This document shows positions 23,421 through 36,500 of a stretch of DNA of 64,000 nt, piece by piece. The DNA lies in assembly GCA_019614645.1 (NCBI GenBank), contig JABWDB010000001.1:31224269-31288268 (forward strand), read 5' to 3'. The translations under genes and the position numbers were made by a program. The stretch's first letter is position 1. Every line of letters begins with the position of its first letter. Under the pieces are notes generated by a model. It ran no database searches. It saw nothing but the letters and a program-made list of their open reading frames with translations, and was not told where the DNA came from. Source of the stretch: Stratiolaelaps scimitus (Eukaryota; Arthropoda; Arachnida; Mesostigmata; Laelapidae).

Positions 23421-26400
23421 AACGTGAAATTCTACGATCTGGCAGAGAGTCAGCACACTTCTAATAGTAAGTATTTAGTATCTACTGCGGGCCATGGGTT
23501 CCTCACAGTAGTTTGCTTAACATAAGGAAACCTTGATCAGAAAACAGAAAAAGGATAAGCTTCAACCAGGGAGCGAGCATTCCAAACGAAGCTGTGTTCA
23601 GACGTAATTTTCCAGAACGTTGATGCGTTCATGCAGAATATTTATGCATGTGGGAAACTTGACCAGGTCTGCTGACTCCATAAACAAGCCTTTATCTATA
23701 AACAGAGCTGCTTCAGCTTCCTCGATAGTCAAGTATAATAAATGGATTTTCTTGTAATTTGGCAGTAACCACATTATAGGCCAATTTGGTTGTGCGTTCC
23801 ATATCATTTTGGGCTCCCGTAGAAATTTTCACAAAAGTAAGGTCCCGAGCTGTACCTCGCCAAAAAAAAAAGCCCCAGGGATAGATGATATGAAAGAGCA
23901 GTCGTAATACACTTTATTGAGCAGGTGCCCACTTCTAAATTCGGAACAACGAGCAAATATATGACGGCGGGAACCTATTTGCGCCTTTCACTGCTTTATC
24001 ATAGTTATTCCTTTTTATAGTTGTTCATATAGAAGAGGGCGAACTTCTGTTATAATCAGTTGCGCCCCAGCCTATAAAATATATTTAACTAATATTTTAG
24101 ACTTGGGCCCGACACCCTGTCCCCAACTGCTTCTCTAATTATTGAACATTTTAGGACAATCATAATCAATATGCAACAAAAATATAAGACGATTTTCTTC
24201 ATTGCTGGTATAATATTCAACCATTAACCAAGGCGCGCCGCGGCCAACGTTCGAACCAAGCGACACTGTCACATGAAAACGTTGTCAATCGTCTGCCGAA
24301 ATTTCCACCTCGTTCCCTCGTGCTAACTGCTATTTTTCTCTGGATCCAAAGTAAATGATTCGGGCTGATCCACGCTGCCTTAATCATTTGACATCGACGA
24401 TACAACTGCTTTCGGCATTGCTTCTTAAGACGGACAACCTATTTTTAAATGTAAACGTAAACGTGCGACGGCGAATAGTTTTCGAGTCTACAGTTGCTCT
24501 ATCTATAGTATTTATTAGCACAATACTTAGTTATTGTCATGAAATATTGAGCCAAGGGGCGAGCCCTCGAGTCCGAGATCTGATTATTGGGCGCTTTTCC
24601 GGCGCGTTGCAAACCTGATCGCTGAATTGGATGGATACACGTAAACCTTGACAGGGACTTGACGAGTTCGTGACGAAGCACTGAAGATTTGTTATCCCGT
24701 CAGTTGCAAATCGACACCAACGAGTCGCCTTTGTCCCTTGGAGTCGTTTTCACACAAAAGCTCCCGACTTCATATCAATATTCAAAGGTGACGTTGAAGT
24801 TCGGAGCCAAGTAAGCGACACCAGTATTATTGTCACTGAGCACATCACACAACGTAGCGTCGGCCAGATTCATAACGTCCCCGGCAATCCGCGACCATAT
24901 GCGGTACTTTCATTTTAATGTTTGGACGCACACCATTCTTTGGGGATGTTCTGTAAGTGAACTACAATATGCGGATTACAAACAGACATACTTGCTCGAG
25001 GATTGAATTCGAGGTTTCCCGGGTCTCCCGAACGGGTGCGAAAACATTCAAACAGGACCTGGCAGCAGAACTCCTCCAAGGCGCACAAGAAGTAGACAAA
25101 ATTATTCTGCGAGCACATTTAGATAACTTTTAAAAAGCTCAACTATTTAAAAATTTTAAACACAAACCTTATACAAAGAAGGCCACAATTCAAGTTTTAA
25201 AAGATCAAACAATCACCTAGCCACGAATCACACAGGCATATATAGCAAACGTTGTTAGGGACGGTGTTACTTTTTATTCATTTTTGCTCGCTTCTGCTTT
25301 TCATATATATATATATATATATATTACTACAACTCTAATAATAAAACGCAACGATTGACATCAAACGGCCGCAAGGCTCGACACGCTTCGACAATCAATC
25401 AACCAACGTCTCTCTCTCTCTCTCGCTCTTGCGCGAGAGCAATCACTGCCTGCAATCGTAGTACTTAGATCCAGGCGACCGATACATATATTATATATGT
25501 CACACCACTCTGTCTATCTGGCGTTACCAATTGATGAGTCGTCGCTGCTGTCACGTTCATTTCAGCTTTTGGCGCTTCGATACGTTCGAAATACAAGTGT
25601 TGCTTGTTTATTTCTCGTGATTTGTCTATCCGTTTCCTTTTGCTATTAGTATTTCACATACAGCTGAGAGAATCTCAAGCAACGCCCTGTTTCTTCTACA
25701 TGTGTGTGTATATCGACATCCGAATTCGAGATTTCTCAAGCCGACACACTCAACACAGATGGACACGCGTGCATACCTAAGCGGATCGCTCCTTTAAGGT
25801 AATAACAACCACCACCACTACTACTGTTACTGCCACACGCAGAACATACTATAAAACGATATCTATACACACGAACGCTGTTGTCCTGCCTATCCATATT
25901 TGTCTTTGAGCATTTGCTTCTTGGAAGCAATTCTTCATTGGCGAAGAATTCCATGAACATTGCAAAAGGCATAGTGTAGACAGAAGGTGTATACAGGGAG
26001 GGAGGGAACGCGGTGAAGCGCAGGGGACCAAAGGAGACGAGGTCGGTCGTAGAGGAGACACAGTTTAATTATCTGACAGTAATGGCTAATCAACGGCGAG
26101 TACGTTCGCCGTCAGCCATCTGTCCCCAATGCCTGTATATATGTGGGTGTGTCTGTATATATATATGTATATACTTGAAGGCTATCAGTAAAATAAAGAC
26201 AGTGTTGTTGTTGTGGCGACAACAACAGCACTTCTTTGTTCATTGATTTCATCGCTCTTCGCTTAACAACAATAACGTTAACAACAAGACTAATCGAGTG
26301 ATGGACAAGCATGACCAATCCATCTGCTGTTTCGATTGATTAATCAATCGATATAGATGCACGCATCGATTGTATGTAGCTAGCTATGCGTGGCTTTCGG

Positions 26401-26919
26401 CACGCGCTCTTCAGGACGATTGTGCGTTGTAGCATACTGTAGATTAACATTATCGAATGAAATCGCCAGAGAGCTTCTTCCTTCGATCTAGGCTGTCATA
26501 TGACTGTTACGATATTGAAGCGAGCAGGAGAATCAAATACTTAAGAAGTGGTCGACAGCAATTTTACCTATTTATGGACACGTGTATCTCTTTGAATCAA
26601 CCATAGATAAAGATATTTGTCATCTTCATATATTTGGTCGATTTCAGTGGAGGATTAGGTTAACATTTAAGCGTTTTTCAACGAATCGAGTGTTTTTTTC
26701 TTTCATAAATAAAACAGTTGTCGCTTGACACGTCGCCGGCACCGCTCTGCTCGTATTGCAGTGGAGTGTGTGTGTGTGTGTGTCTATCTTCGACTTGCGT
26801 CGTATCAATCGCAAACAAGCTTGCAGGGTGGCCGTTATCGAAGGTGGCAACTAACGCAAGGGCGGAATGAACTAAATAGAATGTTGATTTTGAGCAACAG
26901 TGATGCTCGCTAGCTGGTG
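23421..26919. other. AT-rich noncoding DNA 3' of the carrier gene
   Basis: Contains SINE debris (24240-24475), a TA tract (25303-25323), a CT run near 25410 and CA/TG runs near 26765. No exon recognised. The last few hundred bases (26650-26919) should include the 3' UTR of the minus-strand carrier gene, but I did not find a clear minus-strand AATAAA close to the stop. Confidence 0.4.
24355..24475 (-). mobile_element. SINE fragment
   Basis: On the minus strand it reads GTCCGTCTTAAGAAGCAATG and CCGAAAGCAGTTGTATCGTC, then a diverged GATCAGCCCGAATCATTTAC. A separate tRNA-like B-box (GGTTCGAACG) lies near 24245-24260. Confidence 0.55.
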
Positions 26920-27091
26920 CTAGTTAACTCCGGTGTCGAGGCCAAGAAGCTGTTTCATCACCTCGTAGGTTGAGAAGGACACGGCCACCATTGGCACTGC
27001 CCGGGCGTAGTTAGCTGTCATGCCTCGATAGAGGCCGCGGACGACGCCATGCTCACGCCACGTCAAGACGAGTGCTCCGAAGAAGCCGACA
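26920..27091 (-). CDS. SLC25A16-like, coding exon 5
   Basis: 172 bp, ending at a TAG stop. Acceptor TTTGCTTGCAG. It encodes WREHGVVRGLYRGMTANYAR and the last helix, ending YEVMKQLLGLDTGVN, the family's usual C-terminus. Confidence 0.95.
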
Positions 27092-27566
27092 CTGCAAGCA
27101 AACCAACACGCATGTGGAACACGGGCAGCAATTAGACACAAATACAAATATGCCATCGTCATAATGAACGAAACGTAATGTTGTCGTCGTGTGAAAGAGG
27201 CCGCTGAGACCCGTTCATTATAGGCGAAGATAGAGGGAAGGCTGTACAAGGGCGGCCGAACTTTTGGATAATAGCATAATGCTATATAATTAAATAATAT
27301 GATACTAGAAAAGCGATTAGCAGCAGAGATATATACAGGATAGAGTGCGGTGGCGTTGGATCAACATATATATGAGGGTTGATTCGGTCGAGAACGATCT
27401 CTCTGTTGGTAGCGATGGCGATGGTATACTTCATCTTAAGTATAATAAATTGTATAAGACATATACATATATTCTTTGGAATCTGATGCAAGACCTATAA
27501 ATGTTCGTGTATGTAAGTTTCCACCGTGAGTGTGACTGAATACTAGCAATTGCTTCAATATATTCA

Positions 27567-27597
<31 letters not shown>

Positions 27598-30500
27598 ATT
27601 ATATAATATATATCCACAGTTCGTCCCTTGAAATCTCCATATTCCCAAACGCAATCCATTGTCTAACCTATCTAACAATCTTCCCACGATTGACAACGGA
27701 AAATCGTTGTAGTTACAAAAAAAAATAGATAAGCTCTATCAAGGCATCCCCCAAAAACACACAGAACGTGTTCAGGATGCTTGCCATCATAGGGGCCACC
27801 GAAGTTGTCCAACTGATCCGAGATTACCCAAGTGAAACTTGTCTCTCGAAAATGAAACGCCGCCAAACGAAACGTCAATCGCGATGTCAACGCCACGCCG
27901 AATCTGTCTCTCCGCCATCTACTCACTTATATTTGTTCATCTCCTTGTACATCAGGCTGAGCTGCATCCTTCTTCTGGCGACGTCCATCGGATAGCTAAC
28001 GGTCTGAGCGATTGCTCCGGCTATGCCGCCACATAACAGCTTGCCAGGAACATTGAGCTGAAGACCGCCAGAGTTGTTCGCGTTCACCTGACCAAAAACG
28101 AGCGGGAACTGTAGCAAGAGTACGGCTTTGAGTTGCTCAAACACGTAGAAGTTGATTCCCGCATAGGGGACCATACCGATTAGCGTCGGTGTGAGCCCTT
28201 TGTAAAGCGCTAATGCTCCGCCCTCCTGGAAAATCAGAACGCGCAGCAGACAAATGAACAGGTGGAGTGAATTCTCGATCGACTGCGACACATACAATTG
28301 GTGGATTTGGGTACGAATGGGAATGCCTTAGTATTTGTCGATTCGTGACTCATTCATCCGAAGTGAGATGTTATTTATTTGTTTTCAGTCTAATCGCGCA
28401 CTGTTGAGTCCTATTGTAAATGAAATGACAAACAAGCAGCTGATGTTTTGAAAGCGGACGTGTGCCCTTACCCAACAAGTGTGTTCGAATGGGTATGCGC
28501 GCGCACTCCCCAACAGAATTCGATTCGAGGCTGAGCAGACGCACCGCCCGCATGTTAAGCGCACGTCATATATTGAGATATATATAAATATTTATATATG
28601 TACATACATATATATATATATATATACATATGTATATATATTTATATATATATCATAGATCCTGGGGCACAATTTTGCCTAAAGTCAGTTGAATAGACAA
28701 TCACTGTGCTTTTCACAGAGTATCGAGCCTCTCATCCCGTTCAGAGTCGATCTTGCGCCAGGCTCCCGGTGGCGCGTCTCGGTAGGTGCCTGTGTATGCG
28801 TGCGCGTCTGTGTATGGGTAGCATATGGGTATTGCGGTGATTTGCTACCAAGCTCTCGTTCTGTCGGGCTAAACCAGAAAACGTTTCGTGCTCCATAGAT
28901 GATGAAGCTTGAGAACGATCGTAGTGATACGCTTGCGTTTGTAGAGGCGCTCGCCGTGACCGTGTTTGGCAGTCGAACAGCCGACATTAGCTATCAACAG
29001 ATAGCGGCCAGTTTCAAGATCGCCGCTGGTGTATCGCTCGAGGAAAGCTTATTGCTAAAGGAGTCGGAGAACGCCGAGCAGATTGTAATGGCATGTATTA
29101 AAAGACGCAGTCAAACTTGGCGGTGCTCGACACCAGCGGCTCGAAACGGAAACAGGGGCCCTAGAGTACCCTCGAGTAGGACGTCGTATCGTCGACCTCA
29201 GTTTGCTCTAACGCCGAAATTTTCTAAGCCTGCTGTTACTGAAGCATATTCAGGCACCAAGGTGCGGACGAGAAAAGTGACGACAGCCGCTACACAGGTC
29301 CCATTGATAAATGTTCGTTTCGTTGTAGTGCCGCCTTGGAGGAAAACACTCAAGATCATCTCGATTACGGGTCCTGCCAGACGAGGCCAGAATGATTGGG
29401 TGGCCCTGGCGGAGCTAGCGGAGGTGCTCCGCGTGGACGCAAGCACAGTTGAGGCAACTCGCAGATTGGCAAAAATCCCAAGCCGGTTACATCCTCAAAA
29501 CAGCAAAGAGATACTCATAAGGGCAGTGCATATCGCTGTCATTCTGAGCCACCTCGCTGGAATCGATCAGAAGTCCAAGATGCGTTCGCTCGAAGCACTG
29601 AGCCTGACGATGTGGCGAGACTCTATGTGATGGTGCAAATCGGCGCCGGTTCACATCTCACTATGATGAGACGCACTTCTGCTTATTGCGCATAGTTGTT
29701 GCATAACCTGTTGCTATTTTTAATTAGTTAAGTATACCTAGATGTACAGTCGATATAAGGTAAAAACAATATTGTTACATTTACCCTTGTTGATTAGTGT
29801 GCACGTGTATGTGCGTAGTATTTTTGTATGCATATCCTCAGCACCGTTCAAATTTTTACTAACCAAGATTAATTTTTCATTTTGTCAGTAACATTGTGAT
29901 TTTGTGATTGTTTTGTTTGTCTATTTTGTTATTGTATACATTGAATGATCTTGATAACACGTCGAATAGCCGTATTGAGCTCTTGTTTACGAGGTAATCA
30001 GTTACTGTGTGTGAATAACGATACGTTGATGGAGCATCTATCATTTTTGGTGCATCGACCTATCGGGCCAGAACACACACAGGGCACCTGCAATAGACTT
30101 ATTTTTGGGAGAAAATCTTCCTATTTACATTAACATTGCGATGACACCATTATTGAAAACCGTTCGGCCAGAGACGAGGCACCGCAAATAAATCTCGCAC
30201 ACAACTGTGTCATTTGTTAATTAAACATAAAACCATTTGTCATTCATATTACTTGTGCTCGTTAGCTCAGGTAGCCCGTGTAAAATTGTGCAACAATTGC
30301 CATATATATATTCACTCGTATGAGACTAGAACACCGCTAATAATGACCTTAGTATGTCTATGTCCGAGCCGTGGCGTGTCACACAACGTGAGTGGGAATA
30401 GGTACGAACAAATTCAAAGAATATAAGGTGGTCCCATCGACAGCTGCGTTATCCTCTCACGTGTCGACGCGGTGGTAATTATTTACCTGTTTTTATTTTT

Positions 30501-33500
30501 TGCAAATGACTCTTTGCCAAGGTTGCCTGTGGCGTCCGTCGACACTATCAGCCCTTCAAATACACAGCCCTGCCCATCGTGAAAGTCATTCCGAAGGTCG
30601 AAATGTCTACGTGAATACGAGATATTTCAATACGGGTGGGCGGTAAACGTCCCTACACCACGCCAAATACGAATTATTATTATTATCATAATTAATGTTG
30701 TTTAGACAGTCAATATTTCGAAGACACGTAGCTCATTTTGTCAGTGGCATGACCTGATTATGATGTGTGATAATCTGGCCTATTTCTAAGGCAATTTTCA
30801 ATTTGGGTGGGTGGGTGCTTTTTGCTCGTTGCTGAGAGGAGACCTGTAAATCTGTAGCAAGAACAGCAGATCAATGGTGAGAAAGGCCGCGTCCGCCTTT
30901 ATCTCGAAGCTAGCGGAGACGTGTCGAGATTTATTTGAGGATTTGTTAAAATCCATATGAATGGACCTGTGAACTACAAGTTATTTTTACGTTGCCTATA
31001 GCTGCGCAACAATCTTTCGGCAATCACGTTATATATATCATGCTACTTGGGCCCAGCCCCAACACGGCTATTCCCTATGTGAGAACATCCCCCTGTTCAG
31101 GGTATCGCTTTTCGCTTATCCACGATCATCAACCATTCATTTAGTAATTAAAAAAGAAAATAAACATACACACACACACGTACACACAGACAAAGATACG
31201 CATTGAATTCCAGCTTCACACGGAATACACACACCAGGATATTCCGCGTTTGCGTGTTTCTATCAACCTTCCAATGCACGGCCGACATTCGTTGTCAAAG
31301 CGACGAAAAAGCAAACGCGCAGCTTGGTTGTGCTGTTGTTGTTGTTGACAGGCGTCAAGTGCCGCATGGCCTCGGAGGGGCGAAGTCCCATCATCGTCAG
31401 CAGCAGCAGCTGTAGACGATGTTTGATTTGGATTTGAAGAATCGAATATACCATTCTATCCATAGGAGGGAACGTTGGTAGATAAGGTAATAACGGTTGT
31501 ACACAGCGCGTCCCGCGCTATAGTCAAAATTCCCCGCTCACCGTCGACGTAATGAAAGCGACTCAGGAGAAAACTGCTACCGCTGTAATAACGATACGGC
31601 TGTTGCTGCGGCTGATGATGATGATGTTGTGCTGACGGCGAATAGCAGTCGCGGGCATAGTCCGCCGTCATCAAAAACGAAAAGGTCTGCCGCTGCTGAG
31701 CGGGTGAATGAATGCATTTGTATTGGCGACTGTTTGTGTGTGTGTGTCCACCTTATATATAATATGTGTGTCTTGTTGAGGGATACTTTTTTGGTCGCCG
31801 ATGGCGGATTGGTGAACGTCGTAAACGCTGACGATGAATAGCACAGAGCGGGATCGCAGCTTCTCGTATGACGAAAATAAGCGGAGACGATCGCGGTACA
31901 GCTCAACGAATAAATGCTCGGACTGCTGCTGTTGTTGTTGTTGTTGCTAATGCCGCTGCGTCACTTGACTTCCGTTTGAATGCTGAAGAACCCCGAGCCC
32001 TTCTCTCATCAGCAGACATTTCTCGCTATGACGACGATGCTGCCGCAGCAGCAGCATTCCCCTGCAGACCCACTACCAAACAGACATCACGCACGGGGCG
32101 ATTGGCAAACGAACACGGGGTCCCACATGTCGTCGTCGTCATCGGCGTCAACGTAGGCGTGCTCGAGCATTATCGCACCTCGGCAGCCAGCAACTGACAG
32201 CCGCGGTTACGGGTGGTGGTGATGGTGATCGCTCGTCTTGCTAACGCAGAACAGCAGCAGGAACGCCACAAACAGAAGCAGGTGCAATACTCTTAGCCAA
32301 TGACACTTGACTGTAGAGCTCGTACACTCAAGTAGTCTTACCGTGTCGTAGTGTAATAAATATGGACTCTACGCGCGCAAGCAGAACATAAAAGAGACAA
32401 CAACACCCGCTGCAGCGGAAATCCGACTGTGGTCTTAAGGGATGCGAATTAAGGTGCACACCCATGGGATGAAGTATATAACATCGCCTGGGGTGCATTT
32501 CTAGTTGGCAATGCCATGAACAGGCGCCAGATGCTATGAACGGGTCTGGTGTAGCGCTGGTTCATGTTATTCCTATATTTTTTTTATTTATATTAGCGCT
32601 GATGGATTACTATGTCACCATACCGCGTAGTCTACATAAACGCTGAGCGTATTCATAGGTGTTTCTCTCTCTCTCTCTCTCTCTCTCTGGAGTGAGGCCA
32701 TTATCTTCAACACATATTTGCTAGCCAAAGGGAAAGAGAGTGGAGAGGGTTTTGAATAATCCAATCCTAGCGTAATACACTATTCATACTTGTTATGCGT
32801 CCCCTTAACATCGACGAAACCGCTAAAGGCGTGTAACGTAGCAAAATAGCCAAAATCGCATTGAGAATTTCTGAAGCGCACAGCTGGGAATAGATTGACC
32901 GGAAGACATTACCGTGGTGACGGAACTTCTTCAGCTTCCTGCAGTGGTTTCCTGGGAGGGATAGGCGATGTCGTCGCCTTTTTTTATTTCTATTATTGCT
33001 AACTTAACTTCGGAACTCGTCTAGACAACACACCTTAAGATAACGATTGGACCAAGCGTATGAATCAAGCGATATAATTGCTAGGTCGTTCGGAAAGTTA
33101 CGAGCGCTTATCTCTCCTCCACAGCGCTTCTACGGTGAGATCTTGCTCTACCGGCCAAGATCAGTTGTAAGAGGGGGTTCTGTTTAAATACAGAGCCGAC
33201 CACGCTGAGCGGTTTGGAATGGTTAGTTTCGGCTGATAACGCTTCCCTGGGCCTCAAAAACGTCATCAGAATGAGTAGTGGAAAAGTGGGCATTCGTCAT
33301 ACTTTGTCGTATGAATTCCAAATGGGTAACAGTGCCACGAAAGCGTCCCCAGATGTCACCCCACGTGCAAGACGAAGATGCTTAGAAGCAGTGCACCTGC
33401 GAAAAATGGTTCAAAAACACTTCAACCAGGACGAAGGATCACAGTCTGGAAGGGTTCCCTGGTAGACGACGACATCCTCCGTGATGAGATTGACGAAGCG

Positions 33501-36500
33501 TCGACGATTCTCATTAGAGAACTCGCAGATGAGCGAGTTAAGGTTGGCGTAGCAACCGTTTACCTGGCGTCACACTGGCTTGAGATGCGAGAGAGCTACT
33601 CATTAGGTGGGCTCCATAGGATTTCCATGCTATATTGCTGCGGTGAGATATTCGAGGATCTATCCACTTCGAGCTTCTAAAACAAGGAGAGAACACCAAC
33701 ACAGCTTCGTAGTGTGCGTTGATTTGAATTCAAGAAAAACGGATCAAAACCCGGCCACAAATTCAAAACGATGGTGTTTCGCCAGTTTTTTCCTGTGAAT
33801 TCGACCTGCAACAACTCTTGACTTAGGCAATGGAGACCCCTGGAGCACCCTCGCTGTTCCCTCCACATTGCTCTACCTACTTGTGACTACCAGTTAGTCA
33901 GATCGATGACAGAAAAAACCTGTGCCCGCGAATGAGGTCGAAAACGAGTCGCTTCGTTGTTTCTTCTCGCAAAAGGAGAAATTCTAAAAATTTGCTAAAA
34001 TCAAGCTGATGAAACGTTGTAATAAGGTCGTCGTAAGCCGACGGAGATTACTTCGATGATTCAAGTCAGCGAAGCTGTTCTCGTGCGCACGCTGTAATCC
34101 TGGAGGTAAACAAATGCGCATAACTTTCCGAACCAACCTAATCATTTTGGTAGGTCAATCCAACCCATCGCAGATGTATTAATACATTCAATGTCATCGC
34201 CTTCCTCAGGACAATGTCGGCCTCAGCCCCGGTCCCAGCTAATCCCCCCCCCCCAATTTTTCCTAGAAATAATTCCTAATTATTGTATGTTTGAATAAAT
34301 GTATCTATACATTCAAAGCTATAATATTATAGAATATGGTTAATTACGTTAGCACATATGAGTGGTACAGTTTTTCTAGAAAAAACAAACCTTTTTGAAT
34401 ATATTAACGATCGTATCGAGGATTCCGCTGTAGATGTGTTGTCCGTTAACCTGGAACGCTAACCGTGCCCTGACCATGTCGAGAGGGTATGTTGCCAGCA
34501 CGGCCGTCACACCTGCCGCTGAGCCAGCCAGAAATTTGCTCGCGTGTGGACTATGCCGACCTGTAATTGCAGCATGAAGCGCATGTCTAATACGCTATTC
34601 TACAAGCTAGTTGTCAATTTCTTATAGGTGTATATGGGTTACTTAATGTGTTACTAGCTTACGCAGGTGCCTCCATTGGATAAAATGCGTACGCTGCATC
34701 ATGCAGAGCCACAGCCGTAATTTCGGAGGTAGTCGGATTACCTACCTTGGCAATAAGTATATAATATACATATATTCTATATATACATATATTAGTAATC
34801 GTAGCATGTGCTAAACATGCTCGATTTCTGCGGTCGTTGGCAGTCATTGCCAGCTTATTCGTCTGACCCAGCAACGGGGATGAAGTCTGCCAACCATTAG
34901 CACAGATATAATAGCATAAATCCAAAACATATCATAATTCTATATACGAATGACAGCCAATACAGGCATAGAAGTAGACGTAATGATTGTATGAGTCTGT
35001 GCCCGTGACTGTGTGTGCCGGATATAACGAGTAGACTTGCTCCAAGGCTCAATGGGTCCCGTTTCTGATGACCGACTTCTGCGCAATGGTGGACCGCCCC
35101 AAAGCCCCGGTCGCATGTTGCTGCCTGACGACTACCGCCCGAGCTGCTCATGCGGCAGCTGCTGAAGTTGCTCCCAATGGACAACATCACTGGCTGAGCA
35201 AAAGCGCCCAAGAAAAAGACAGGTCAACGGGACTTCAGCTGTTGGCCGATCCGTGCCACCCTTCGGGTACACTTTAACACTGTCGTCACCTACAGCCAAA
35301 CTGCTGCTGTCAGAGCGGTCGATTCATAGCGGCGGTCCATTGTAGCTGACGGGGTTCCGCTGACCCAGCTTCAAGGGTCATACAATTCACGATGAGGCGA
35401 AGGAGAAAGAGGCAGCAGCGTAGTAGGGCGACGACGTCAGGAGAAGATAGAAGAAAATCGTCATTGGAAAAGAATGAAGATTCACTCGTTAGATGGCCAC
35501 AACACGCGATTGCTATCCATGTTTTGCTTGGCGGCGGCCCCCGTGGCAGAAGCAGTCGCGGTAGGTCACTCTGCACCGAAGTAGATTTTCCCGACTGTCC
35601 TTTCTCGGCCATTTCGGCTTTTATCGTTGCACTGAATGGGAGCGGAAAACGCCGCCGAGTGGGTGAGCGCGCGGCTGAGCCGGCACCAGCTGACGCAGTG
35701 GTGGTCACAACAGTGCGTCTATGACATCAAGTTAATGAATTGAGCAACCAGCCGGATCAAGCAGAGGTGTCGTATGATGAACTGTAATATTTAAATGCGT
35801 ACATCGTTTATGCATTTAACGGCTCGTAAGGTCACGGCCGCGGGTCCGACTATTACTATTTAACCACGGCCTCAGCAAGGCCGATGTGTTGACAATCCAC
35901 TGATTTCGATAGTCGCAAGGCGGGCCACGGAATTAAAGCCAGCCAGACGGACGAAACGATGGTGATATGACAACGACTTCATCGATATTCGTTTGTATTC
36001 ATTTCGTGCAGTTCTTAGATATACAGAGTGAATCCTGAGAGAGTTCATTTGTTGTTATACTATGTTAATACGAAGTATAGCAAAAGACATGCTAGGTGTA
36101 TCAACCCACTTTTGCAGATTTGCATTTAAAAAAGGGTTGTCCATCTTATGACACAATGCTGAAAGCAGTTATAACCGCGGACGGCATATGTTGGCTGTTA
36201 GTCAATCCGGTAAATTTACTAGATCTACTGTGGCGATTTCCGGTAGCGAGTTTGTGTTATCGCGTTGTTTATTCTGAACTAATTAGCCTATTTTGACCGT
36301 TTCCTTGTTTCTACTTGTATTGAGATTGATACATCTCTCTTACAAATCGATAGGGTGATAATTCGTCGTTATGCGGGATATCTTCTTATGGTGCAACGAA
36401 GCCAAAGTAGAGAGGACAGCTTAATTTGCATATGTTGAAAATTGCAAAGGATAAGACACCTGACCCTGTTTCTGTGCGATCAATCTCTGCACCCAAACTA

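Larger units (their letters stand above)
28226..34390 (-). other. carrier intron 3
   Basis: 6.2 kb, GT-AG. It holds the opposite-strand ORF (28899-29630), a TA-rich tract (28561-28655), a GC-richer triplet block (31.3-32.3 kb, including GTT/CAG runs and low-complexity open frames), a CT tract (32663-32688), a decayed mariner (33084-34138) and a short retrotransposon end (34192-34306). Confidence 0.8.

Noticed and set aside
35310..35724. Open frames on both strands in carrier intron 2
   Set aside because: GC-rich patch; exons 2 and 3 join in phase without it.
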